64,000 nt of DNA from Methanobacterium spitsbergense (lineage in GTDB: Archaea > Methanobacteriota > Methanobacteria > Methanobacteriales > Methanobacteriaceae), in the NCBI RefSeq assembly GCF_019931065.1, contig NZ_JAIOUQ010000003.1, forward strand, positions 477,569 through 541,568, read 5' to 3'. Below the pieces are notes generated by a model, which was not told where the DNA came from, did no database searches, and worked only from the letters and a program-made list of their open reading frames with translations. A program made the translations under genes and the position numbers. Positions 1 to 10,609 of the stretch are shown in pieces (positions within the stretch are counted from its first letter, which is position 1; every line of letters begins with the position of its first letter).

Positions 1-51
1 ATGAAAGGACTAGCATTGAGATTAGTATGGATTGGCGATAAAAATGGGTGA
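1..51 (+). pseudogene. Possible 5' remnant of a second adh gene
   Basis: The first 18 bases match the first 18 of the intact adh at 769 in 16 positions. The short frame reads MKGLAL then RLVWIGDK before a TGA at 49-51. It aligns to the adh N-terminus MKGLAM...EIGWIEKDK with small gaps, keeping the W-I pair and D-K. It overlaps the start of the downstream transporter gene. The match is short, so chance cannot be excluded. It is more credible because a remnant of npdG, the partner gene of adh, lies on the far side of the intact pair at 2586. Confidence 0.4.
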
Positions 52-643
52 AGAAGAAACTGCCACCATAACTATAGATGGCCAGAAGCTATTAAAACAT
101 AACCCTGCAAATCCGGCCCCTTTAGGACTGGTTGCTACTGGAATGACCTTAATTCTATTAAGTTTTTCTTATGCTGGATTTTATGAGTTAAGCAGTGTGA
201 TATTGGCTATGGTACTGGCATTTGGTGGAACTATAGACTTAATTGTAGGTGCAATGGAATACAAGAATGGAAATACTTTCGCCACACTTGCATTTGGTGC
301 ATTTGGATCTTTCTGGTACTCCTTTGCAATACTACTAATTTTACCCAAATTAAATCTGGCATCTGCACCTAATTCAGCATCACTCGCAGCATATTTATTC
401 TTGTGGGGTGTTTGGACTGCTGGAATGTTTGTAGCAACACTTAGAATAAGTCGTGGATTCCAAATACTATTCTCTACACTAACATTACTGTTCTTCGTAT
501 TAGGATTAGGCGCATTAACCGGAAACAGCACCATAAACATAATTGGTGGTTATGTGGGAATATTTGTCGGATTACTAGCATTCTACTTGGGAATGGCAGA
601 GGTTATAAACGAAATCTATGGGAATAGGGTTCTACCAACCTGA
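44..643 (+). CDS. AceTr (GPR1/FUN34/YaaH) family acetate/succinate transporter
   Basis: Integral membrane protein of about 199 residues with six predicted hydrophobic helices. The family signature NPAPLGL sits just before helix 1, and the second conserved block FGAFGSFWYSFA lies in the middle. Members of this family move acetate or other small monocarboxylates across the cytoplasmic membrane, as proton symporters or channels. ATG 44 is chosen; a TTG at 32 in frame is possible and neither has a clear ribosome-binding site. It lies upstream of an alcohol dehydrogenase and F420:NADP oxidoreductase pair, which suggests a role in acetate assimilation or release during alcohol-dependent growth. That link is inference. 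Confidence 0.85.
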   Translation: MGEEETATITIDGQKLLKHNPANPAPLGLVATGMTLILLSFSYAGFYELSSVILAMVLAFGGTIDLIVGAMEYKNGNTFATLAFGAFGSFWYSFAILLILPKLNLASAPNSASLAAYLFLWGVWTAGMFVATLRISRGFQILFSTLTLLFFVLGLGALTGNSTINIIGGYVGIFVGLLAFYLGMAEVINEIYGNRVLPT

Positions 644-705
644 ACATCCCTCACCTAAAAATTTAATATGTACTAATTAATCAGGCATACAGAACATTCG
701 GTATG

Positions 706-762
706 TTTATATAGGATCTATTTCATAACTACTAATTAGATTTGAATAATCAAATGAGGTGA
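706..762 (+). promoter_or_regulatory. adh promoter (TATA box) and ribosome-binding site
   Basis: TTTATATA at 706-713 is an archaeal TATA box; transcription would begin near 735, giving a leader of about 35 bases. GAGGTGA at 756-762 matches the 3' end of archaeal 16S rRNA and is spaced 6 bases from the ATG at 769. Confidence 0.6.
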
Positions 763-768
763 AAAGAA

Positions 769-1842
769 ATGAAAGGACTTGCAATGTTAAAAATAGGGGA
801 AATTGGATGGATAGAAAAAGATAAACCAAAATGCGGCCCAAGAGATGCTATTGTTAAACCTTTAGCTCTAGCACCATGTACTTCTGATGTACACACTGTA
901 TGGGAAGGAGCAATAGGTGACAGACATGACATGATTTTAGGACATGAAGCTTTAGGAGTAGTAGACGAAGTAGGAAACGAAGTTAAAGATTTCAAACCAG
1001 GCGATAGGGTAATTGTACCAGCTATAACTCCTGACTGGGATTCGGAAGCTGTTCAACGTGGTTTTCCTTCACAAAGTGGTGGAGCTTTAGGTGGTTGGAA
1101 ATTCTCTAACTTTAAAGATGGCGTATTCGGAGAATACTTCCATGTTAACCTAGCAGATAACAACCTAGCACATCTACCCGAAGGAATGTCATTAGAATCA
1201 GCGGTTATGATTACTGATATGATGACTACTGGTTTTATGGCTGCTGAAAACGCCGAAATTGGAATGGGGGCCACTGTAGCAGTTCTAGGTATTGGACCAG
1301 TTGGACTTTGCGGTGTAGCCGGTGCAGCATTAAGGGGTGCTGGAAGAATATTTGCCGTTGGTACCAGACCTAAAGCTATTGAAGTAGCTAAAGAATATGG
1401 TGCTACAGATATAATCAGCTACAAAGACGGAGACACCGCAGAACAAATACTTGAAGCAACAGATGGCGCAGGAGTTGACGCAGTAATCGTATCAGGCGGA
1501 GGTCCCGATATACTAATAGACGCATTAAAAATGGCTAAAGCAGGATCAAAAATTGCTAACAATAACTACTATGGTAAAGGAGTCGGTGAAAAAGATACCA
1601 TACCACTTTGTCGTGTAAATTGGGGATTCGGTATGGCCGATAAAGATATAGTCACAGGTCTTTGCCCTGGTGGAAGAGTTAGAATGGAAAGACTAGCAGA
1701 TATTATAAGTTACGGACGTATGGATCCGTCTCTCATGGCTACTCATGTCTACAAAGGTTTTGACAAATTAGAAGAAGCACTCCTCCTAATGAAAGACAAA
1801 CCAAGAGACTTAATCAAACCAGTCGTCCTTTTAGACGAATAA
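769..1842 (+). CDS. adh: NADP-dependent secondary alcohol dehydrogenase (zinc MDR family)
   Basis: Reversible oxidation of secondary alcohols such as 2-propanol to ketones, cytoplasmic. The 357-residue protein resembles Thermoanaerobacter brockii ADH over its whole length. The zinc ligands C37 (APCTSD), H59 (GHEA) and the Asp of ITDMM are in place. The Rossmann motif GIGPVG is followed by GTRP and, about 18 residues later, a Tyr in ISYKDG; in the family these Thr/Ser, Arg and Tyr residues select the 2'-phosphate of NADP. npdG follows at 1897, so NADPH made here can be converted to reduced F420 for CO2 reduction, as described for alcohol-using Methanobacterium species. Direct F420 dependence is unlikely because that enzyme belongs to a different (luciferase-like) family. 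Confidence 0.93.
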   Translation: MKGLAMLKIGEIGWIEKDKPKCGPRDAIVKPLALAPCTSDVHTVWEGAIGDRHDMILGHEALGVVDEVGNEVKDFKPGDRVIVPAITPDWDSEAVQRGFPSQSGGALGGWKFSNFKDGVFGEYFHVNLADNNLAHLPEGMSLESAVMITDMMTTGFMAAENAEIGMGATVAVLGIGPVGLCGVAGAALRGAGRIFAVGTRPKAIEVAKEYGATDIISYKDGDTAEQILEATDGAGVDAVIVSGGGPDILIDALKMAKAGSKIANNNYYGKGVGEKDTIPLCRVNWGFGMADKDIVTGLCPGGRVRMERLADIISYGRMDPSLMATHVYKGFDKLEEALLLMKDKPRDLIKPVVLLDE

Positions 1843-1868
1843 ATATTTAGAATTCTATTCTTTTTTTT
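1837..1868 (+). terminator. Hairpin plus T8 after adh
   Basis: GAATA (1837-1841) pairs with TATTC (1856-1860), overlapping the adh stop codon, and is followed directly by eight T residues. It may partly attenuate transcription into npdG, which has its own ribosome-binding site (GGAGCTGAT) about 10 bases before its ATG. Confidence 0.5.
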
Positions 1869-1896
1869 AAAGAAATTAAAATGGAGCTGATAAAAA

Positions 1897-2583
1897 ATGA
1901 AAATAGCAATAATTGGTGGAACTGGTGGACAGGGTTTAGGAATTGCCATACGCTTTGTACAAGCCGGAGAAGATGTTATAATAGGATCAAGAGCAATTGA
2001 AAAAGCTGAAAAAGCTGTAGAAAAAGTTAAAGAACTTTTAGACATGGATAAAATTCCCAATCTCAAAGCAGCTGAAAATGCTGATGGCGCAAAAGAAGCC
2101 GACATACTAATCTTAACTGTACCGCTAGCGGCTCAAAGAGCAACTCTCTTGTCTATAAAGGATAATGCAGCCGGAAAAGTATTAATAGATGCAACCGGAC
2201 CACTTGAATCAGCTATTGGCGGATCACCAACCCGATGTATCTACCTATCCGAAGGAGCAGCTTCTGAAAGAGCACAAAAGATCCTACCCGAAGCCAACGT
2301 AATATGTGCATTCAACAACATCAGTTCAGGAGCCCTAATGAACTTCCCAAATCCCATAGACTGTGACTGTTTAATGTCAGGTGACGACCTTGAATCCAAA
2401 AAAACAGTCGCAAAACTAATCGAAAAAATACCCGGAGTACAAGTCGTAGACTGTGGACCACTAGAAAGAGCTCAAATCATCGAAAAAATCACACCCTTAC
2501 TTATCGGACTAAACATCAAAAAAACCTGCAAAGACGCCGGAATAAGAATAACCGGAATAGACCCCGAATGCAAATTATACTAA
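1897..2583 (+). CDS. npdG: F420H2:NADP oxidoreductase (NADPH-dependent F420 reductase)
   Basis: Transfers hydride between NADPH and coenzyme F420, linking NADP-dependent dehydrogenases to methanogenesis and biosynthesis. The 228-residue length is typical. The N-terminus carries the glycine-rich GGTGGQGLG motif and, about 20 residues on, GSR, whose Ser and Arg bind the 2'-phosphate of NADP. The conserved C-terminal segment ITPLLIGLNI is present. It is co-directional with adh, 54 bases downstream, and the pair forms a functional alcohol-to-F420 unit. A separate copy of the last part of this gene lies immediately after its stop codon. Confidence 0.95.
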   Translation: MKIAIIGGTGGQGLGIAIRFVQAGEDVIIGSRAIEKAEKAVEKVKELLDMDKIPNLKAAENADGAKEADILILTVPLAAQRATLLSIKDNAAGKVLIDATGPLESAIGGSPTRCIYLSEGAASERAQKILPEANVICAFNNISSGALMNFPNPIDCDCLMSGDDLESKKTVAKLIEKIPGVQVVDCGPLERAQIIEKITPLLIGLNIKKTCKDAGIRITGIDPECKLY

Positions 2584-2585
2584 AA

Positions 2586-2636
2586 ATCACTCCTCTTCTG
2601 ATCGGATTAAACATCCAAAACAAAAACCCAATTTAG
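2586..2636 (+). pseudogene. Remnant of the 3' end of a second npdG
   Basis: Read from 2586, the DNA encodes ITPLLIGLNIQNKNPI and a stop. The first ten residues are identical to a segment near the C-terminus of the intact npdG at about 2490-2519. Many codons differ synonymously (for example cct ctt ctg versus ccc tta ctt), so this is not a recent duplication. It is out of frame with npdG and starts 3 bases after its stop. It is best read as the tail of an older or foreign npdG copy left by recombination. Confidence 0.75.
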
Positions 2637-2885
2637 GGGAATCAGAAGCACCGATTTATAAATGAAGAATTCGTGGGCTCAATTTTATGAAAAGATAGCA
2701 AAAGGGGCAATTAATAGAATGTTTAGAATTATCTAAAGTCAATGAACGTCCATTGAATAAACAGGAATTAATGCCAAGAATGTGAATTACATATCGAAAA
2801 ACGAAATTTTCAAACATCTGGATTTATAATAGATACACTTTCCCCTATAATTATTTATCTAGGAATCTCAATTAGAGGTGTTAAT
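2637..2885. other. Intergenic region with short open segments, no recognised gene
   Basis: Between the npdG remnant and aspartate dehydrogenase. A run of 28 codons open on the plus strand (about 2699-2785; includes LIECLELSKVNERPLNKQEL) is followed in another frame by [18 protein letters not shown]. This could be a decayed small gene, but it is not recognisable. The end of the region supplies the ribosome-binding site AGAGGTG (about 2874-2880) for the next gene. Confidence 0.3.
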
Positions 2886-2888
2886 GTG

Positions 2889-3650
2889 ATGGTCGGAATA
2901 TTAGGATGTGGTGCTATAGCAAATATAATCACTAATTTTGCATCGGAGGGAAAGCTGGGTGTTGATCTAAAATTTTTTTATGATAGGGATATGGAAAGAG
3001 CAGAAAACCTGGCATCCCAAGTAGATGGGATAGTAGTACTCAATATAAACGATATGTTGGATCAGGTTGATCTGGTGATTGAAAGTGCATCTCCCCAAGC
3101 TGTGATGGAGGTCGTTCCACACATTCTCGAAAGAGGAAAAGATGTGATTGTCATGAGTTTGGGGGCATTGATGGATCCTGCTCTTAGAAATCATCTAGAT
3201 GAGATAGCCAAACAAAATAACTCAAAGATATACGCACCTTCTGGAGCCGTTGTAGGTTTAGACGGCATCAAAGCTGCTTCCATCGGTAAGATCCGTGAAG
3301 TAAGCCTGGTCACACGAAAGCCCCCTAAATCTCTAGGAATCTCAACAGATAAGGAAACAATATTATACGAAGGCAAAGCAAGAGATGCGGTGCGTAAATT
3401 TCCAGTAAACATTAATGTGGCTGCTGCTTTAACTATTGCCTGCGGTAAGGAAGTGGATGTAAAAATCATAGCTGACCCTGCTGTGGACCGCAACTGCCAT
3501 GAGGTTCATGTAGTGGGTGATTTTGGGGAGCTTAAAACTACTACCCAAAATATTAGATGTGCCACCAATCCGAAAACAAGTATTTTAGCCGCTTATTCTG
3601 CAATTAAACTCCTTAAAAGTTTAAACGAAAATCTTAAGATCCTAACCTAA
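2889..3650 (+). CDS. nadX: L-aspartate dehydrogenase (NAD biosynthesis)
   Basis: Converts L-aspartate to iminoaspartate with NAD(P), the first step of NAD synthesis in many archaea in place of NadB. The protein of about 253 residues starts with the dinucleotide-binding motif [10 protein letters not shown]. Mid-protein [11 protein letters not shown] and the C-terminal [13 protein letters not shown] block, with the catalytic His of the family, are visible. ATG 2889 is preferred to the GTG at 2886 because it sits about 8 bases from AGAGGTG. It stands alone between npdG and a convergent GTPase gene; nadE, which acts later in the same pathway, is at 9245. Confidence 0.9.
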   Translation: MVGILGCGAIANIITNFASEGKLGVDLKFFYDRDMERAENLASQVDGIVVLNINDMLDQVDLVIESASPQAVMEVVPHILERGKDVIVMSLGALMDPALRNHLDEIAKQNNSKIYAPSGAVVGLDGIKAASIGKIREVSLVTRKPPKSLGISTDKETILYEGKARDAVRKFPVNINVAAALTIACGKEVDVKIIADPAVDRNCHEVHVVGDFGELKTTTQNIRCATNPKTSILAAYSAIKLLKSLNENLKILT

Positions 3651-3869
3651 AATTTTTTAAAATTACTATTTTTTGTACTTATTAACATTAATTCACAATT
3701 TTTATCACATTTCATCTATATCTTGCAAATTTTAAGGATTAGTAATCCACATTTCATGCCAAACATAAATCGTCTAGATTGAGTGTTTATTGTTTATTTT
3801 TGCTTTTTCACTAAATTTAGTATAGTATTACTAATTAGGGAAATATTATATTTTTTATTATGTATACTC
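3651..3869. other. AT-rich spacer between convergent genes
   Basis: Contains T-rich and A-rich runs on both strands that probably serve as terminators for nadX and for the GTPase gene on the other strand. No gene seen. Confidence 0.5.
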
Positions 3870-5057
3870 CTAGCGGCATATGATACTTATTATGTCACCA
3901 TCTACAAGTTCATAGTCGCTTGAAATTCTTCTGCAACTTCTAGCATCAAGTGCATGCATGAAACTATCACCTATATCCGTGTGTATTACATATGCCATGT
4001 CTCTTGGTTTAGAACCTTTCTTAATGAGTAGAGCATCTGGTAATATATTTCCCTTTTGGTCTGATAATTTATGTTCGTCTTCAACAGGAAAAACAACAAT
4101 CATATCCAGAATTTCAAAAATTGCACTGTTAAGTGCTTTTTGTACTCCTGTACTTCCATACTTCTGGAGCACATGTTCTTTTATATAATTCAGAGCCTTC
4201 ATTTGATTTTCATTGAGCTTTTCGGGTTCAAGGATCTCAAAATCAGAATCACCCGGGAAATAACTTATTAACCCTGCTTCTGAGGCACGTATAAGGGCAA
4301 GTTCTGATTCTGCTGAAGCTGCAATTACATTTCCATATTTATCTTCTAATCTTTTGATGTTTTCATCCGATGTGGGCATATCTGCCTTATTTGCAACTAT
4401 TAGCATTGGTTTTGCTCTTTTAAGAAGGTCATCAAGGACCGCAATAATATCGGAATCATCCCATTTATCATAATCCTTATCAACGACCTTTTTTGCTTCA
4501 ATAATATCTTCAAGCCTTATACCGGTTCCACTCAGCTGTTCAGAAATCACCTTAGCAAGATCTAGTCTTTCTGACATTACCTTCCTTATCATTTTATTCC
4601 AATTTTTCTTTAAGATTCCAAAAAGCCACATGGTGATCTCGTGTTCAAGAAACTCAACATCCTCCAGCGGGTCATGACTACCAGGTTCACAAGGCCTCCC
4701 CTCTTCATCTGTAGATCCTGAAGCATCGATAATATGAATGAAAGCTCTTGCCTGTCTAAGGTCATCTAAAAATTTGTTTCCAAGTCCTCGGCCTTCATGG
4801 GCACCGGGAACTAGTCCTGCAACATCTATAAGTTCAACAGGTATCAACCTTTTTCCAGATACACATTTTGAATTGTTAGGATTACATGTTACTTCCAGTT
4901 CTTTGCATGGGCACTCTGTTACAACATGTGCAACTGCTTTGTTAGCATCTATAGTTGTGAATGGATAACTTGCAACTTCTACTTCTGATAATGTTGCAGA
5001 ATTAAAAAAAGATGACTTTCCGACGTTTGGTTTTCCTGTTACAGCGATTTGAAGCAT
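3870..5057 (-). CDS. OBG/YchF-type GTP-binding protein with TGS domain
   Basis: Cytosolic P-loop NTPase of the archaeal Obg-like family. G1 is GKPNVGKSS near residue 9, G3 is [16 protein letters not shown], and the G4 motif NKAD lies in the middle. The C-terminal part ends in a TGS-like segment ([22 protein letters not shown]). A cysteine-containing insertion follows switch I ([17 protein letters not shown]), typical of the archaeal members. The family associates with ribosomes or tRNA-related functions, but its precise archaeal role is not known. The start at 5057 (MLQIAVTG) is preferred since GGA lies 9 bases upstream; 5066 is the in-frame alternative. Confidence 0.88.
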   Translation of the reverse strand: MLQIAVTGKPNVGKSSFFNSATLSEVEVASYPFTTIDANKAVAHVVTECPCKELEVTCNPNNSKCVSGKRLIPVELIDVAGLVPGAHEGRGLGNKFLDDLRQARAFIHIIDASGSTDEEGRPCEPGSHDPLEDVEFLEHEITMWLFGILKKNWNKMIRKVMSERLDLAKVISEQLSGTGIRLEDIIEAKKVVDKDYDKWDDSDIIAVLDDLLKRAKPMLIVANKADMPTSDENIKRLEDKYGNVIAASAESELALIRASEAGLISYFPGDSDFEILEPEKLNENQMKALNYIKEHVLQKYGSTGVQKALNSAIFEILDMIVVFPVEDEHKLSDQKGNILPDALLIKKGSKPRDMAYVIHTDIGDSFMHALDARSCRRISSDYELVDGDIISIICR

Positions 5058-5277
5058 TTTTCTCATTCCTGATATTTATAAGAATCTCTTAATTAATTTA
5101 ATGGGCCATGTTAAATAACAATTTCGATAGTGAAAAAAACAATACTCTGAATTTATTTAATAATTCCATTTGTCAAATTGTTACTAGAGAAATATAAATA
5201 TAAAAAAAATCTAAATATTATTTAGACATTAATCAGAGCTATGATCTAATTTTTATGAGTTTAAGGAGAATAAACAA

Positions 5278-5901
5278 ATGTCAAAATTATATCTGGTGGG
5301 TGTTGGGCCGGGATCTGAGAAATATTTAACATTTGAGGCTTTAAATGTAGTTGGATCCTCCGATATTTTAATGGGGAGTAAAAGAGCTTTAAAACTTTTT
5401 CCAGATACAAAAGCCGAAAAAATAGAACTTAATGCTAAAAATATGGGGGAAATGCTTAATTTAGCCGTTTCAAAGGCATGTGAAGGACGAGCTGTTGCAC
5501 TTCTGTCCACTGGAGATCCTGGATTTTCAGGCGTATTAAAACCCATCAAAAAATTGGCTGGAAAATTGGAATTTGAAGTTATTCCGGGTATAAGTTCGAT
5601 TCAAATATGTGCATCAAAACTTCAAATATCATGGGATGAAGCCAATATCATAACAATGCATGGAAAGGGGATTTCAGGCGAATTAATTTCCTTATTATCA
5701 AATGGAAGAACCACCATTATTCTGCCAAACAATACAATTGAAGAAACTGTGGAATACCTTTTGGATCAAGGAATAGATCCAAACAGAAGGGCAGCAGTAT
5801 GTGAAAATTTAAGCTACGAAAATGAAAAGATAGTGGAAGTCCAACTCAAGGAACTTTTAAATGAACAATTTGGTTATATGTGTGTGTTGGTTGTTTACTG
5901 A
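5278..5901 (+). CDS. cbiE: Cobalt-precorrin-7 C5-methyltransferase
   Basis: SAM-dependent tetrapyrrole methylase in anaerobic cobalamin synthesis, methylating C5 of the corrin ring. At 207 residues it matches the single-domain CbiE form, with no fused CbiT. The N-terminal VGVGPGSEKYLT and the STGDPGFSG and PGISSIQ blocks are the SAM and substrate loops of the SUMT-like fold. Methanogens need corrinoid for the Mtr methyltransferase. The next gene starts 2 bases after the stop codon, so the two are co-transcribed. Confidence 0.92.
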   Translation: MSKLYLVGVGPGSEKYLTFEALNVVGSSDILMGSKRALKLFPDTKAEKIELNAKNMGEMLNLAVSKACEGRAVALLSTGDPGFSGVLKPIKKLAGKLEFEVIPGISSIQICASKLQISWDEANIITMHGKGISGELISLLSNGRTTIILPNNTIEETVEYLLDQGIDPNRRAAVCENLSYENEKIVEVQLKELLNEQFGYMCVLVVY

Positions 5902-5903
5902 AG

Positions 5904-6356
5904 GTGGATAAAATTAAAAGCTCAGAACTGTTTTTAAAACTTAAACAAGAAATAGAACGCTACAGATCGCGAGTAAAACCTGAAAAGAAAATTGATGATG
6001 AGTTACAAGGAAAAATGTCCAATTATAATCTAGAAAATTTCAATAGATTAACAGGAACTTCCTATTTAGGGTGTGAAGAGGAAATTGATACAGATAAACT
6101 CGAAGATCTCAAACATGCCATAGATCATTACTTTGATTTTTATGCACCATATGATGAGGAATTTAAAGAATTTATAAAAATAATATCTATATACTTAACA
6201 TTTATCGAAAAAAAGCCTTTACATCCTCCAGGAATAGTTTTTTCAGGAGGAAGAACTGTCTATCAAAGGGGAAAATTCTATTACTGTACTGGAAAAAAAT
6301 ATTTTAAAAATGAAGAAGAATCCCTTTGCAACTTTTGCGTTTGTCTAGAAGTTTAG
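5904..6356 (+). CDS. UPF0305 / DUF2115 family protein
   Basis: Small soluble protein of about 150 residues found in methanogens; function unknown. It ends in a cysteine-bearing block: YYCTGKKYF followed by LCNFCVC, which could bind metal. The central segment KKPLHPPG and FSGGRTVYQRG look conserved. GTG 5904 is chosen because it begins directly after the cbiE stop; a longer reading from 5880 would overlap cbiE. Pairing with cbiE suggests co-expression but does not define a role. Confidence 0.7.
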   Translation: MDKIKSSELFLKLKQEIERYRSRVKPEKKIDDELQGKMSNYNLENFNRLTGTSYLGCEEEIDTDKLEDLKHAIDHYFDFYAPYDEEFKEFIKIISIYLTFIEKKPLHPPGIVFSGGRTVYQRGKFYYCTGKKYFKNEEESLCNFCVCLEV

Positions 6357-6409
6357 ATCAAGCAGTACTTCCATATAATGTAATAAGTAATTATCATCGA
6401 AATGACAAA

Positions 6410-6426
6410 AATGAATAAAATTCATT
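6410..6426 (-). terminator. Hairpin overlapping the cupin stop codon
   Basis: Perfect inverted repeat AATGAAT-AAA-ATTCATT, overlapping the stop codon of the minus-strand cupin gene. The following T-tract on that strand is short, so termination strength is uncertain. Confidence 0.4.
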
Positions 6427-6790
6427 ACTTGCAGATGGATTCATCTTCTCCTCTCCATGGTGGAGATACGATGCAGAGAAATTTCAGATCATCTTTACCA
6501 ATATTTTTGATCCTTTGACATGCATTTGAAGGAATATATACAGATTGGCCTGTTTTCAAAACATTTGATTCCTTATTTATATATATTTTACCCATTCCAT
6601 CAAGGATATAATATATTTCAATAGAATTTATGAGTTTATGGGGAAGTGAAGATTGATCCGGTCCAAGAATTGCATGGGCAATACTACAATCCATTTCTAC
6701 ATTATCGTTTTCAGGGTGAATAAGTTCGCATAGAGTTGTTTCATCGATGGCCTTGAAATACGTTGATTTTTTAATGTCTTTTATCAGCAT
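6425..6790 (-). CDS. Cupin-fold protein
   Basis: Protein of about 121 residues, mostly a single cupin beta-barrel. Motif 1 is degenerate around SLPHKLINSIEIYYILDG and motif 2 is GQSVYIPSNACQRIKN. Metal-binding His and Glu residues are partly retained (H in LPHK, E in SIEIYY). The substrate is unknown. ATG 6790 is chosen; a TTG at 6817 is in frame, but neither start has a clear ribosome-binding site, so a leaderless transcript is possible. It lies downstream of the ArsA ATPase gene but is separated from it by a strong hairpin terminator. Confidence 0.7.
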   Translation of the reverse strand: MLIKDIKKSTYFKAIDETTLCELIHPENDNVEMDCSIAHAILGPDQSSLPHKLINSIEIYYILDGMGKIYINKESNVLKTGQSVYIPSNACQRIKNIGKDDLKFLCIVSPPWRGEDESICK

Positions 6791-6815
6791 ATGAATCAAA
6801 TAATTAGGTGTTAAC

Positions 6816-6842
6816 AAAAAAATAGAAGGGTTTTAAACCCTT
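6816..6842 (-). terminator. Intrinsic-type terminator after the ArsA ATPase gene
   Basis: The palindrome AAGGGTTT-t-AAACCCTT (6826-6842) lies 12 bases after the arsA-family stop codon. On the minus strand it is followed within a few bases by a run of seven T residues. This is a textbook hairpin plus U-tract. Confidence 0.7.
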
Positions 6843-6853
6843 AATTAAGGAAT

Positions 6854-8371
<1,518 letters not shown>

Positions 8372-8851
8372 ATGCAAAAAATGGGCAGTGCAATAATATT
8401 GATCATTTTAGGTTTAATTGTATTGGCCTTTCCTTTATTAGGACTCGTTCCATTAAGTCTACTTACTGGATTCATAGTTCTTATCCTAGGTATAGGTCTT
8501 ATATTGGGTGGAATAGCAGAGATGGGTGAAAGTGCAGGTATGGGAATCCTGGAACTGATATTGGGAATAATTGCCTTAATATTGGGTATTGGATTCATAT
8601 TTAATCCTGCATTGTTCAGCTTTGTAGCTGGATTAATAGTATATATAGTTGGTTTATTCCTGATAATTGCCGGTATTATTGGTATTGTTTCAAAATCCGG
8701 TGGAAGCAGATGGAATGGAGTTTTAGCCCTAATTATTGGTATAATATACCTAATTGTGGGAGTTTTAATAGCAAATCCACTATACCTTGGAATATTAATT
8801 GGCCTCTGGCTGTTATTCACAGGTATAATAATGCTTGTCAAGAAGGATTAA
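8372..8851 (+). CDS. HdeD-like DUF308 membrane protein
   Basis: About 159 residues, nearly all hydrophobic, with six predicted membrane segments arranged as three helical pairs. Glycine-rich repeats such as [12 protein letters not shown] and [12 protein letters not shown] show internal duplication. The HdeD family is linked to acid resistance in enterobacteria, but the archaeal role is unknown. The start ATG 8372 has GGAGGT about 7 bases upstream; the upstream GTG/ATG reading lacks such a site. It stands alone, followed by a T9 tract at 8882-8890. Confidence 0.75.
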   Translation: MQKMGSAIILIILGLIVLAFPLLGLVPLSLLTGFIVLILGIGLILGGIAEMGESAGMGILELILGIIALILGIGFIFNPALFSFVAGLIVYIVGLFLIIAGIIGIVSKSGGSRWNGVLALIIGIIYLIVGVLIANPLYLGILIGLWLLFTGIIMLVKKD

Positions 8852-9244
8852 GAAAAAAATTTAAATATCCAACAAACTCTATTTTTTTTTATTCTTTTAA
8901 AAATCTATAATAATTTTTTTACATTATTATTAGAATTATTTTCTCGTTTAATGCGATTGAAGTGATAATATTTTTGTCTGTTATTTAATATTGAGTTATT
9001 ATTAGATAGGAAAGTTTATGTTGAAAGGAACCAATAAAACACTTTAGAGTAGTTAGTAATTAACTAGTAATGATAATGCTTCTACTATTGAGTTATATCT
9101 GTATCTAATAATTTTAAATCGTAATTTAAGAAAAAATAGGATGATATTTCGTAAATTCAAAAAAACCAATCCTACACTTAAATTAGATCCTCTTAAATAA
9201 ACGGAATAGAGTTTAAATAAAGTTCAAAATATAAAAGCCATTCA
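8852..9244. other. AT-rich intergenic region
   Basis: Holds a T9 run (8882-8890) that probably terminates the DUF308 gene, and the promoter of nadE further on. I see no small gene or structured RNA in it. Confidence 0.5.
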
Positions 9245-10075
9245 GTGGTTGAAATGCAAGAAGAAACAAATAATATTCTCCAAAGGGATCAAGAAAAAAT
9301 TGCCAAAAAAATTTCCAAATTTATAGCAGATAAGTGGAAAGAATCTCAAACATCAGGAGTGGTCATTGGGCTTAGCGGAGGTTTAGACTCCTCAACAACA
9401 GCTTATCTGTGCGCAAGATCCCTTAAAAATGATCAGATTTTGGGGATTATCATGCCAACAGTTACAACTCCAGATGAAGATATAGAAGATGCAATAACTG
9501 TTGCAGAGGCCCTTGGAATTGAATATGAGATTATCCATGTAGATGATTTAATAGCACCTTTCAAGGATCTTTGTATCCATGCTGCTCAGAAGAAACAGGG
9601 AACATCACACAACAGAGAACTTGCTAATGCAAATCTAAAGGCAAGAATTAGAATGATGATACTGTATTATCATGCAAATGACTTGAATAGATTGGTTGTA
9701 GGAACAGGAAACAGAACTGAACTTCTTGTAGGATACTTCACTAAATATGGTGATGGCGGTGTAGATATATTGCCAATTGGAGATCTTTACAAAACTGATG
9801 TGAGATTACTTGCATCGCATATTGAAGTACCTGAGGGAATAATTAAAAAACCCCCAACAGCAGGTTTGTGGGCAGGCCAGACCGATGAAGAGGAATTGGG
9901 TATAAAATATGGGCTTCTTGACAAAATGTTGTGTCTAATGGTTGATAAAAAGATGGAAGACATGGATATTGCACAAAAGCTGGGTATATCTATTGAAGAA
10001 GTTTTAAGGATAAGGGCTAAGGTTAATAGTTCGACACATAAGTTGAAACCAGCACCATCGCCTGAAACAATTTAA
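9245..10075 (+). CDS. nadE: NAD+ synthase (ammonia- or glutamine-dependent)
   Basis: Amidates deamido-NAD to NAD using ATP, the last step of NAD synthesis. At 276 residues this is the short form without a glutaminase domain. The PP-loop SGGLDSS is near residue 45, followed by [33 protein letters not shown] is the conserved ATP/deamido-NAD site, and [15 protein letters not shown] is the C-terminal signature. The start is GTG 9245 or ATG 9254; no strong ribosome-binding site separates them. cutA follows 28 bases later. Confidence 0.94.
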   Translation: MVEMQEETNNILQRDQEKIAKKISKFIADKWKESQTSGVVIGLSGGLDSSTTAYLCARSLKNDQILGIIMPTVTTPDEDIEDAITVAEALGIEYEIIHVDDLIAPFKDLCIHAAQKKQGTSHNRELANANLKARIRMMILYYHANDLNRLVVGTGNRTELLVGYFTKYGDGGVDILPIGDLYKTDVRLLASHIEVPEGIIKKPPTAGLWAGQTDEEELGIKYGLLDKMLCLMVDKKMEDMDIAQKLGISIEEVLRIRAKVNSSTHKLKPAPSPETI

Positions 10076-10103
10076 TCTTTTTTATATTATAAACGGTGTA
10101 ATA

Positions 10104-10421
10104 ATGTATTCAATGGTTTATATAACTACTTCAGGAGATTTAGAGTCCAAGAAAATTGCAAGGAAACTTTTAGAAGAAAAACTGGCAGCTTGTATTAATA
10201 TAATTCCAACAATAGGATCCATGTATCTTTGGAAAGGTACTATTGAGGAAGATTCAGAGTCAATTATGTTTATTAAAACAAAGTCAGAATTAGTTGTGAA
10301 GGTAATAAAGAGAGTAGAACAACTTCACAGTTATGAAATTCCATGTATATTAGAAATACGTGTAAATAATGGATCTAATAATTATTTAAAATGGATGAAA
10401 AATGAGTTGGAAATAAAATAG
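10104..10421 (+). CDS. cutA: Divalent-cation tolerance protein CutA1
   Basis: Small trimeric protein of 105 residues with a ferredoxin-like fold. The signature LEEKLAACINIIP, MYLWKGTIEEDSE, and the C-terminal EIPCILEIRV with a Trp (YLKWM) are present. CutA is associated with tolerance to copper and other divalent cations, though its biochemical function is unsettled. GGTG precedes the ATG by 5 bases. Probably co-transcribed with nadE. Confidence 0.92.
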   Translation: MYSMVYITTSGDLESKKIARKLLEEKLAACINIIPTIGSMYLWKGTIEEDSESIMFIKTKSELVVKVIKRVEQLHSYEIPCILEIRVNNGSNNYLKWMKNELEIK

Positions 10422-10609
10422 GGATTATTAATTGTGATGTTCAGTAACAAATATATTGAATATAAAAAAATTATTGAGATAGATTAATCTTATAAAAATT
10501 TATAATAATCATATTCTGATTAAAAATCAATTAAATCATATTTAGATTTTAATATGAATTAAAAAATTGAATATTTCTATGGATTTTAAGTTTATTTTGG
10601 GGTGATCAT

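Noticed and set aside
769..1842. F420-dependent alcohol dehydrogenase
   Set aside because: That enzyme is luciferase-like. This protein is a zinc MDR dehydrogenase with NADP-selecting residues.
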